DNA from: Streptomyces acidiscabies
GTDB lineage: Bacteria > Actinomycetota > Actinomycetes > Streptomycetales > Streptomycetaceae
NCBI RefSeq assembly: GCF_020010905.1
Contig: NZ_JAGJBY010000001.1
Span: forward strand, 2,066,001-2,130,000
DNA length: 64,000 bases
Direction of reading: 5' to 3'
The notes beneath the pieces are model-generated. The model worked only from the letters and a program-made list of their open reading frames with translations. It made no database searches and was not told the origin of the DNA. Below, piece after piece: positions 37,632 to 44,324 of the stretch. Made by a program: the position numbers and the translations under genes. Numbering within the stretch: position 1 is the first letter of the stretch; each line of letters opens with the position of its first letter.

Positions 37632-38072
37632 CTACTCCGCCGCCTCGTGGACCCGCCGCAGCAACTCCATCAGCCTCTCCGCCTCCCCCACCCCGAGCGG
37701 TGCCAGCAACTCCGCGTTGGCCCGCTCGGCAAGCTCCGCGCACCGCTCCAGCACCCGCACCCCCTCCGTCGTCACCCGCACCGCGTTCTTCCGCCGGTCC
37801 GCCGGGTCCGGCTCCCGGACCGCGTACCCCTTCTCCTCCAAGTGGTTGATCACGAGCACGACGTCCTTCGCGTCGAACCCCAGCCGCCGCACCAGATCCG
37901 CCTGCGCCACCGGTTCGTGCTCGGCGACCGCCGCCAGCACCGCGTGCTGCGCCAACCGCAGCCCCTCCGCCGCGAATGCCTCCGCGACCAGCTCACGTCC
38001 CCGAGCGGCCACCCGGCCGGCGAGCCAGCTGGGGAGGGACTGGATGTGGGTGAGGGGGCGAGGTTCGGTCAT
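37632..38072 (-). CDS. MarR-family transcriptional regulator
   Basis: 146 residues. A winged helix spans AQHAVLAAVAEHEPVAQADL and RRLGFDAKDVVLVINHLEEK, with the wing REPDPADRRKNAVRVT (the D-x-R-x motif of MarR). Start ATG 38072. Divergent from a quinone oxidoreductase gene, with two palindromes in the 101 bp between them, so it likely represses both genes and responds to an electrophile or quinone (inferred). Confidence 0.92.
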   Translation of the reverse strand: MTEPRPLTHIQSLPSWLAGRVAARGRELVAEAFAAEGLRLAQHAVLAAVAEHEPVAQADLVRRLGFDAKDVVLVINHLEEKGYAVREPDPADRRKNAVRVTTEGVRVLERCAELAERANAELLAPLGVGEAERLMELLRRVHEAAE

Positions 38073-38092
38073 GTCCGCAGGGTAACCAGAAA

Positions 38093-38111
38093 CCGTTGGA
38101 CATCCCAACGG
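38093..38111. promoter_or_regulatory. MarR operator candidate 1
   Basis: CCGTTGG (38093-38099) and CCAACGG (38105-38111) are perfect 7 bp arms with a 5 bp centre, placed between the divergent MarR and oxidoreductase genes. Confidence 0.65.
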
Positions 38112-38135
38112 CTTCACGTCTAACCTCGGAATCCG

Positions 38136-38148
38136 TTGGGAATCCCAA
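38136..38148. promoter_or_regulatory. MarR operator candidate 2
   Basis: TTGGGAATCCCAA is a palindrome around a central A, in the context CCGTTGGGAATCCCAATG, sharing the CCGTTGG half-site with candidate 1. It lies about 26 bp before the oxidoreductase start, where binding would block transcription or initiation. Confidence 0.6.
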
Positions 38149-38173
38149 TGACTATGAATCCGAGGAGGTGGCC

Positions 38174-39091
38174 ATGCGGCGTGTCCGGTACGAGGTCAGC
38201 GGCGGTCCCGAGGTGCTGTTCCTGGAGGAGGCTCCCGTCCCTGTCCCCGGCTCCGGCGAGCTGCTCGTCCGGACGGAGGCGGTCGGCGTCACGCTGCCTG
38301 CCGTACGGAAGGTGCGCGAGGGGGTCGGGCCGCTGGCCGGGGAGGTCGCGGGGGTGGTCGTCGCCGTGGGGGACGGGGTCACGGGGTTCGCGGTGGGTGA
38401 CCGGGTCGTCGGTCTCTGCTTTTCGCACGCGTACGCCGAACTGGCCACCCTCCGCGCGGAGATGGCGTCCGCCGTACCCGAGGACGCGAGCGCCGTCGAC
38501 GCCGTGGCGCTGGTGAGGAGCGGTGCGGTGGCGCGAGGAGTCGTGGAGGTGGGGAGAGTTGAGAAGGGGGACACCGTCCTGGTCACGGCCGCCGCGAGCG
38601 CGATCGGGTCGCTGGCGCTGCAACTCGTGCGGAACAAAGGGGCGTTGCGGGTCGTGGCCGCCGTAAGCAGCGCGGACAAAGCGGAGTTCGTGCGCGGACT
38701 CGGTGCCGACGAGGTCGTGCTGTACGGCGACGACAGCTGGGGCGACCCGGTGGACGTCGTCCTCGACGGGGTCGGCGGCGACGTACTCGGGCCTGCCGTA
38801 CGGGTGTTGGCGCCGGGCGGGAGGCTGGTGGCGTTCGGGTCGGGTGGCGGGACGGTCGACGCGTACGAACTGCTCGTACGGAGTGCTTCGGTCACCGGAT
38901 TCCAGGTGGCGGCGGTCGCGCGGCGCGAGCCGGAGACGTACGCGGGGTGGGTGGGCGAGCTGTGGGAGCGGTACAGCGCCGGCGTGCTGCGGCCTCGTGT
39001 CTTCGCGGAGTTCCCGTTGGCGGAGGCGGGACGCGCGCACAGGGTGATCGAGACACGGGGCAATCTCGGGAAGGTCGTACTGGTCCCCTGA
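38174..39091 (+). CDS. Quinone oxidoreductase-like zinc-independent MDR protein
   Basis: 305 residues of the medium-chain dehydrogenase/reductase fold. The GroES-like part includes GPLAGEVAGVVVAVGDGVTG and GFAVGDRVVGL. The Rossmann part has VLVTAAASAIGSLALQLVR, where AASAIGS replaces the usual AAAGGVG nucleotide loop, and ends LGKVVLVP. No structural zinc cysteines. NADPH-dependent reduction of quinones is the family activity. Start ATG 38174 follows GAGGAGG. Under likely control of the divergent MarR. Confidence 0.88.
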   Translation: MRRVRYEVSGGPEVLFLEEAPVPVPGSGELLVRTEAVGVTLPAVRKVREGVGPLAGEVAGVVVAVGDGVTGFAVGDRVVGLCFSHAYAELATLRAEMASAVPEDASAVDAVALVRSGAVARGVVEVGRVEKGDTVLVTAAASAIGSLALQLVRNKGALRVVAAVSSADKAEFVRGLGADEVVLYGDDSWGDPVDVVLDGVGGDVLGPAVRVLAPGGRLVAFGSGGGTVDAYELLVRSASVTGFQVAAVARREPETYAGWVGELWERYSAGVLRPRVFAEFPLAEAGRAHRVIETRGNLGKVVLVP

Positions 39092-39183
39092 TCCCCCCTG
39101 CCCGGTCCCTTCGCCTCGCCCCGCCCGGTCCTTTAAGGCACCCCGGACGAGCGCCCTCCCCCGGCGTTCGCTACTTTTGCACC

Positions 39184-39432
39184 GTGGACAAGAAGAACGC
39201 CTTGCGCGCCGGCACCCTGGCGGCCGGTACGACGCTGATGATGCTGCTGATGTCGTCCCCCGCGCTCGCGCTCACGCGCGACGACGGTGACGACCCGGGT
39301 CCGGGTCTGAGTGTCGTCGACACGCTGGGCCTCTTCGTCGTGGCTCCCATCGGGATCTTCCTCGTGATCGCGGGCCTGGTCTGGGTCCTGGACCGGTCGA
39401 AGGACCGCGAGCCCAAGGCTTCCAAGGCCTGA
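39184..39432 (+). CDS. Small membrane protein of unknown function
   Basis: 82 residues. A signal-like hydrophobic segment (GTLAAGTTLMMLLMSSPALAL) is followed by an acidic loop, a membrane helix (LGLFVVAPIGIFLVIAGLVWVL) and a charged tail DRSKDREPKASKA. GTG at 39184 has no Shine-Dalgarno but TACTTT lies about seven bases before it, consistent with a leaderless transcript. This protein type is common in Streptomyces. Confidence 0.75.
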   Translation: MDKKNALRAGTLAAGTTLMMLLMSSPALALTRDDGDDPGPGLSVVDTLGLFVVAPIGIFLVIAGLVWVLDRSKDREPKASKA

Positions 39433-39491
39433 CGTCCGCTTACTGAGTCATACGGGTGCTGCCTGAGTACTAACCGGGTACGCCCCGAGAG

Positions 39492-39995
39492 TTACTCCTG
39501 CGTAGTACCCGGCAGCAACTCCCGCAAAAGGTCGGCCAACTGGCCGACCTTTTCCGCGTCCAGGACCGAGATCGCCTGCTGCTGGACGGCAAGGCCGGCC
39601 TCGACCGCCTGGTCGACGACCCTGAGACCGTCCTCCGTAAGAGTGACGCGCAGGGCCCTGCGGTCGTGGGGGTCGGGGGAGCGGCGCAGCAGTGACGCGC
39701 GTTCGAGTTTGTCGAGGCGGCCCGTCATGCCGCCGGTCGTGAGCATGAGGGTCGAGGAGAGTTCGCGGGGCGAGAGGGAGTAGGGCGCGCCGGAGCGGCG
39801 CAGCGTCGCGAGGACGTCGAACTCGCCCCGGGAGATGCCGTACGGGGCGTAGGCGCGTTCGGCGCGGTCGCCCATGGCGCGGGCGATGCGGGAGATGCGG
39901 CCGAAGATCTCCATCGCGGCGGTGTCGAGGTCGGGGCGGGCGGCGGCCCACTGGTCGACGATCGCGTCCACGGGGTCCTTGGGGGGCGTGCTCAT
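39492..39995 (-). CDS. MarR-family transcriptional regulator
   Basis: 167 residues. ISRGEFDVLATLRRSGAPYS, LSPRELSSTLMLTTGGMTGR and LRRSPDPHDRRALRVTLTED are the MarR winged-helix elements. Divergent from an EamA transporter gene, with a palindrome over the transporter promoter, so it is probably the repressor of that transporter. Confidence 0.93.
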   Translation of the reverse strand: MSTPPKDPVDAIVDQWAAARPDLDTAAMEIFGRISRIARAMGDRAERAYAPYGISRGEFDVLATLRRSGAPYSLSPRELSSTLMLTTGGMTGRLDKLERASLLRRSPDPHDRRALRVTLTEDGLRVVDQAVEAGLAVQQQAISVLDAEKVGQLADLLRELLPGTTQE

Positions 39996-40052
39996 GGGGC
40001 GAGTATCTCAAGCGGCACCGGCTTGCCTCCGACTGGCTTACTTCTAAGTAGC

Positions 40053-40080
40053 TTGACTCTAATTCGCTTAGTGCTAAGCT
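40053..40080 (+). promoter_or_regulatory. eamA promoter overlapped by a MarR-type palindrome
   Basis: TTGACT (40053-40058) and TAAGCT (40075-40080), 16 bp apart, form a promoter reading toward the EamA gene. GCTTAGTGCTAAGC (40066-40079) has perfect 6 bp arms and covers the spacer and -10. A related sequence, CTTACTTCTAAG, lies at about 40037-40048. This is a good operator for the divergent MarR protein. Confidence 0.65.
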
Positions 40081-40113
40081 AATCATCGTCGAGCTACCTG
40101 ACCGGGGTGTCCC

Positions 40114-41010
40114 ATGAAGTCCACGACCGTCCTCCTCACCGCCCTCGCGCCCATCTCCTGGGGCACCACCTACGCCGTGACCTCGGAGTTCCTCCCGCCG
40201 GACCGGCCCCTCTTCACCGGCCTCATGCGCGCGCTCCCCGCCGGCCTGCTCCTCCTCGCCCTCACCCGCACGCTGCCGCGCGGCGCGTGGTGGTGGAAGG
40301 CGGGGGTGCTGGGCGCGCTCAACATCGGCGCGTTCTTCCCGCTGCTGTTCCTCGCCGCGTACCGGCTGCCCGGGGGGCTCGCGGCGGCGGTCTCCTCGGC
40401 GGGGCCGCTGTTCGTACTCGCCCTCTCGACGGTGGTGCTCCGCGAACGGCCGACGCTCCGCCCCCTCCTCACGGGCATAGCTGCGGCCCTCGGCGTCACC
40501 CTCGTAGTCCTCAAGGCGGGCGGCGCGCTGGACACCCTGGGTATTACGGCCGCAGTGGCCTCCACGGCCTCGATGTCCGCCGGTACGGTCCTGACGAAGA
40601 AGTGGGGTCGTCCTTCCGGCGTAGGCCCCCTCACCCTCGCCGGCTGGCAGCTGACGGCAGGCGGCCTCCTGATCGCCCCCATCGCCCTCCTCGCCGAAGG
40701 CGCACCCCCCGCCCTCGACGCCCGCGCGATCAGCGGCTACCTGTACCTCGCCCTAGCCAACACGGCCGTCGCCTACTGGCTCTGGTTCCGAGGAATCGGC
40801 CGCCTCTCCGTCGCCCAGGTCTCACTGCTCGGCTCCCTCTCGCCGGTGACGGCGGCGGTCGTGGGGTGGGCGGCGTTGGGTCAGTCGCTGACGGCGCTGC
40901 AACTCGTGGGCATGGGGGTGGCGTTGGGGGCCACCGTCATCGGGCAACTGAGGCCCGCCGCGCGCGCCACCACGTCCGCGCCCAGAGAGCGTGAACTCCA
41001 CCGAGTGTGA
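40114..41010 (+). CDS. EamA/DMT-family membrane transporter
   Basis: 298 residues, ten predicted helices in two EamA repeats. LTALAPISWGTTYAVTSEFL and NTAVAYWLWFRGIGRLSVAQ are the typical repeat sequences. A metabolite or drug exporter; substrate unknown. Regulated by the divergent MarR (inferred from operator). The last 74 bp overlap the 3' end of the opposite-strand M50 gene. Confidence 0.92.
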   Translation: MKSTTVLLTALAPISWGTTYAVTSEFLPPDRPLFTGLMRALPAGLLLLALTRTLPRGAWWWKAGVLGALNIGAFFPLLFLAAYRLPGGLAAAVSSAGPLFVLALSTVVLRERPTLRPLLTGIAAALGVTLVVLKAGGALDTLGITAAVASTASMSAGTVLTKKWGRPSGVGPLTLAGWQLTAGGLLIAPIALLAEGAPPALDARAISGYLYLALANTAVAYWLWFRGIGRLSVAQVSLLGSLSPVTAAVVGWAALGQSLTALQLVGMGVALGATVIGQLRPAARATTSAPRERELHRV

Positions 41011-42103
41011 CGACGACGGCGACCGCGTCCAGCCGCTCACCCACCGAGGAACCGGAGCCCAGGTCCGCGAGCGCGTCGGCGAGGAGGACCGCATCGGCGG
41101 GAAGGGTGACGACGGCGAGAGCGCTCAGGCACAGCGCCGTACCGATGACGAGTACGGCGCTGTAGAGCCGTACCGAGCGGCGCTCGCGGGCGGGCAGCGC
41201 ACGGCTGGGATCGTCCTCGGGGGCGGCGCGGCCGAGGAGGCGCCGGGAGAGGTGCCGGGCGTACGCCAGGCCGTCGCCGTACAAGTCCCGGCAGCGCAGG
41301 AGGTCTTGGAGGACGAAGTAGAGGTCGGTGCGGGTGAAGACCATGAGCTGGAACGGGACCGGGAGCAAGGAGAGCAGGGCGAGAGCGGCGAGGAGGCGGC
41401 GCGGGGTGCCGTCGACCGCGTGTGTCGCCAGAGCGAGCAGGGAAGCGGCGGTGACGTTGACCGCGATACCGGAGAGGTAGGCGGTCAGGCGGTGGCGGCG
41501 GGGGGCGAGTTCGATGCCGCTGATGTCGGTCTGGACGACCAGGAACTGGAGGCGGGTGCCCAGTCCGATGCGGCCGTTCACGCCGGTCGCCCGCGCTGTC
41601 AGGAGGTGGGCGTACTCGTGCAGCATGATCAGGGCCCAGCCGAAGCAGGCGCCCGACACGAGGACGGCGCTGCCGTGGTCGCTCCACAGGAGGGTGCGGT
41701 GGCTCAGGGGGACCGGCGGACGGCTCAGGGCGGCTGCCGTCGCCAACGCCGCCACGAGGAACGGAAGTACCGGATGCAGCAGCCAACGGACGTGCCGGGG
41801 GCGGATCTTGGCCAACGGAGGCGGCCGGTGGCACGGTTCGGCGGCCCCCTCGCCGTCCAGCTCCACCACGAAGCCCAGTGCGACCAGGGCTTCCACGAAG
41901 TCCGGTACGTCGATGTCCTCGCCGGTCTCGGTACGCAGCCGAGTCGCCACCTCCGGCGCGGTGAGGCCCTCGGCGAGGAGGTCCAGAGCCCGTTTCCCCG
42001 TCCTGGGGAGTGCGACCGTCCGGCCCGTGGAGAGCCGGCCGACGATCCACTCCTCACCGTCAGGGCGTGAGCGGACGTCGGAATGCAGGCGAACTCGGGT
42101 CAT
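40937..42103 (-). CDS. M50-type membrane metalloprotease with PqqD-like N-terminal domain
   Basis: 388 residues. The N-terminal ~80 residues (GKRALDLLAEGLTAPEVATR, DVPDFVEALVALGFVVELDG) resemble a PqqD-like RiPP recognition winged helix. Membrane helices begin near residue 108. LIMLHEYAHLLTARATG carries the HExxH zinc motif, and FTRTDLYFVLQDLLRCRDLY has the Asp expected for the third ligand. Such proteins act in peptide maturation or export. ATG 42103 overlaps the stop of the ThiF-like pseudogene (ATGA), so the two formed an operon. Protease activity is likely retained; its partner enzyme is broken. Confidence 0.82.
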   Translation of the reverse strand: MTRVRLHSDVRSRPDGEEWIVGRLSTGRTVALPRTGKRALDLLAEGLTAPEVATRLRTETGEDIDVPDFVEALVALGFVVELDGEGAAEPCHRPPPLAKIRPRHVRWLLHPVLPFLVAALATAAALSRPPVPLSHRTLLWSDHGSAVLVSGACFGWALIMLHEYAHLLTARATGVNGRIGLGTRLQFLVVQTDISGIELAPRRHRLTAYLSGIAVNVTAASLLALATHAVDGTPRRLLAALALLSLLPVPFQLMVFTRTDLYFVLQDLLRCRDLYGDGLAYARHLSRRLLGRAAPEDDPSRALPARERRSVRLYSAVLVIGTALCLSALAVVTLPADAVLLADALADLGSGSSVGERLDAVAVVVTLGGVHALWARTWWRARRASVAR

Positions 42104-42826
42104 CGCGGGGTGAGTTGGCCGCAGGCCGGGCAGCGGCGCAGGTCCCGGCGCGCGAACTCGCCCTCGCGCAGACCTCCCAGCAGGCGCCGGTGCCGGGGAC
42201 GTAGACGCCCGCCGTCGCCAACGGGCCGCGGTAGCCGGCGTCCACCCAGGGCAGGCGGGCGGCTATGCAGACGCGGTTGGCCCAGCGCCAGATGTCGACG
42301 GGACGTTGGACAGCTCGACGGTGTCCGGCTCCACGCAATGCAGGTGACCGACACCGGAGGCCACCAGGTTCTGCGCGGCGTGGCCTCCCGTGCCGCCGAG
42401 CCCGATCAGGAGGATCCGGGCCTCGCGCAGGCGTAGTTGGGCGTCCCAGGGGGTGCGGCGGGGGCCCCGGTCCATCCAGTGCAGGAGAGGGACGCCTCGG
42501 CTGTGGCGCTCGCGCTCGTGGGGCGGAAGGGGGTTGGGGGCGCCGATGTCCTCGACGAAACCGGCGCCGTAGAGATCCGCCAGGGCTTGCGGGACGTCCT
42601 CGGGAGCCAAGTCCGGGTGGCGGAAGCGGACTTCGATGATGATGTCGGACGGGCTTCGCGTGCCGTCCAGTGTCTCGACGAGGGTCCAGATCCAGCCCTG
42701 CGGGTCCTCGATCTCCGCGCCGATGCCGTAGATCACGCTGCCGATGCGGATGTTGCCGTCCACGGTCCGGTACGGGCGGTGCTCGGGCTTGACGCGCGGA
42801 AGCGCGAGCATCTCGACCACGTCCAC
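42100..42826 (-). pseudogene. ThiF/MccB-like peptide adenylyltransferase, broken by an internal deletion and a frameshift
   Basis: GTG 42826 with GGAGG starts a frame of 187 residues. Residues 1-95 are PqqD/peptide-clamp-like, then comes the E1-like nucleotide loop ILLIGLGGTGGHAAQNL and HCVEPDTVELSN. At about 42308 the family's next ~55 residues are absent and the sequence resumes in another frame as VDIWRWANRVCIAARLPWVD...GVYVPGTGACWE. Near 42180 one further base appears missing: restoring a T would give CWECLREGEFARRDLRRCPA, completing the two CxxC zinc pairs before the stop at 42100. Adenylation residues lie in the lost segment, so it should be inactive. Confidence 0.8.
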
Positions 42827-42879
42827 AGAGCCTCCGTCGCTGGGGCATCACCCGGGCCTCGTGGCCCCGTGGGGCGCAC

Positions 42880-42885
42880 TTGACA
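42880..42885 (+). promoter_or_regulatory. TTGACA -35-like element before the peptide gene
   Basis: A perfect TTGACA lies 61 bp before the peptide ATG in the divergent ThiF/peptide gap. The -10 region about 17 bp on is not a good match, so this is a tentative promoter. Confidence 0.3.
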
Positions 42886-42945
42886 GCAGATACCCCCGGG
42901 GATCCCATGGAACACCTGACATCCTTGCCGGGAAAGGGAGTTGGC

Positions 42946-43020
42946 ATGGCAACGAAGATCGTGATCCGCCCGCTGGAGAAGAAGGAAACCACGGCCCCCA
43001 GCAACTCACAGGGCTCCTGA
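42946..43020 (+). CDS. 24-residue peptide, candidate RiPP precursor
   Basis: ATG with AAGGGAG five bases upstream opens 24 codons: MATKIVIRPLEKKETT, then APSNSQGS, stop TGA 43018-43020. The first part is short and basic, and the end is rich in Ser, Asn, Gln and Gly. It sits divergent from the ThiF-like pseudogene and 15 bp before the M14 carboxypeptidase, in the position of a precursor peptide for an MccB/PaaA-type modifying enzyme. No known precursor family is recognised. The excellent ribosome site and operon position support translation; the modification is inferred. Confidence 0.65.
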   Translation: MATKIVIRPLEKKETTAPSNSQGS

Positions 43021-43035
43021 GACGGGGGGACCGGC

Positions 43036-44280
43036 GTGCGGACACCGTCCCTTTCGTCGCCCTTTCCGAACGTCGGCGACCTTGAGCGGCGGGCCCGCGC
43101 GCTGGTCTCCTCGGCGCCGCGCGACCTCCGCCTTCGTGCCGTGGGCGAGAGCCGCGCAGGACGACCCCTGTGGCTGCTCTCCGCCGGACACGGGACCCGG
43201 CAGATCCTCACGGTCGCCGGGGCGCACGCGGACGAACCGGTGGGCGGGGCTTCGGCGTTGAGGCTGGCCAGGCTCCTGGCACACCGGCCGCACCGCTTCG
43301 AACCTCTCGACTGCACCTGGCACTTCCTGCTCTGCCTGGACCCGGACGGGGCGATGCTCGCGGAAGGCGGGCAGCCACAGGAGGGGGCCGAGCCGTCGCT
43401 GGCGGAGTCCTACCGGCGCTTCTACCGGCCGCAGTTCGGGTGGCAGCCGGAGTCGATGCCGGTGGGCGGGGAGTCGCTCCCCGAGTCCGCCGCGCTCGTA
43501 CGGCTGCTCGACGAACTCCGTCCCGACGTTCAATTCACCCTGCACGGCATCGAGTTCGGCGGTGCGTTCGTCATGCTGACGCGCGAGCACCCCGGCATCG
43601 CCGCCGCCTTCCGCCGGATCGCCGCCCGCCTGGACATCCCCCTCACCCACCACCCCCTCGACGGCATCGACTGGCGCCCGAGGCCGCCCGGAGTCCTGGT
43701 CCTCCCCGACGAAGCGGGCGTCGGCGAACGCGACCAGAGCGGTTACGTCGCCGAGAGCACCTGGCTGCACCCCCGCCGGTACGGCACGCTCACGACCATC
43801 GTCGAGTCCCCCGCCCGGGCAGTGGCCGGCGTGGACGACCCCACCCCCGCCCCCGACCCGTACGGTGAGACGGCTCGCGTCAACGAACTCCTCCTGGACC
43901 GAACGCGTCAACTGACCGACGCCGTACCCGAGTCGGCCCTCGCCAAGGTCCCCGAGGCGCTGATCCCCCTCCGTACGGCCGCCCTCGAACTCATCGGTGT
44001 CGCCCCGTCCATCGTCGAGACCTGGGCCACCGAGGAACCCCCCGGCCACCGGGGCCACTCCACGGCCCTCGGCATCTCGGCCCGCCGTGTCCCGATCCGC
44101 GCGGCGGCGATGCTCCACCGGGCGCTCGCGGGCACGCAGGCCGCGGACGTCCTCGCCGTCCTCCTCCACGACTGGCTCCAGGAACTGGAGAAGTCCTTCG
44201 ACCTGCGGTGGGTCCCGGTGTCCGCGCAGACGGGACTACAGGTGCGGACGATGATCGAGACGGTTCGCCTGACGGCATGA
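43036..44280 (+). CDS. M14-family zinc carboxypeptidase
   Basis: 414 residues, no signal peptide. The zinc motif HADE (H64, E67) lies in VAGAHADEPVGG, the second His in VQFTLHGIEFGG, and the catalytic Glu in TTIVESPARAV. It removes C-terminal residues or cleaves amide-linked peptides; M14 members also include peptidoglycan and peptide-antibiotic hydrolases. GTG start 43036 with GGGGGGA upstream, 15 bp after the peptide gene. The context suggests it trims or inactivates the modified peptide in the cytosol. Confidence 0.85.
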   Translation: MRTPSLSSPFPNVGDLERRARALVSSAPRDLRLRAVGESRAGRPLWLLSAGHGTRQILTVAGAHADEPVGGASALRLARLLAHRPHRFEPLDCTWHFLLCLDPDGAMLAEGGQPQEGAEPSLAESYRRFYRPQFGWQPESMPVGGESLPESAALVRLLDELRPDVQFTLHGIEFGGAFVMLTREHPGIAAAFRRIAARLDIPLTHHPLDGIDWRPRPPGVLVLPDEAGVGERDQSGYVAESTWLHPRRYGTLTTIVESPARAVAGVDDPTPAPDPYGETARVNELLLDRTRQLTDAVPESALAKVPEALIPLRTAALELIGVAPSIVETWATEEPPGHRGHSTALGISARRVPIRAAAMLHRALAGTQAADVLAVLLHDWLQELEKSFDLRWVPVSAQTGLQVRTMIETVRLTA

Positions 44281-44284
44281 CGAA

Positions 44285-44315
44285 GGGCGCCCGGCGTCGA
44301 CAACGCCGGGCGCCC
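44285..44315. terminator. Bidirectional terminator hairpin
   Basis: GGGCGCCCGGCGT (44285-44297) and ACGCCGGGCGCCC (44303-44315) are perfect 13 bp arms with a 5 nt loop, between the M14 gene and the converging pepN. Confidence 0.9.
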
Positions 44316-44324
44316 CTGTGTGTA

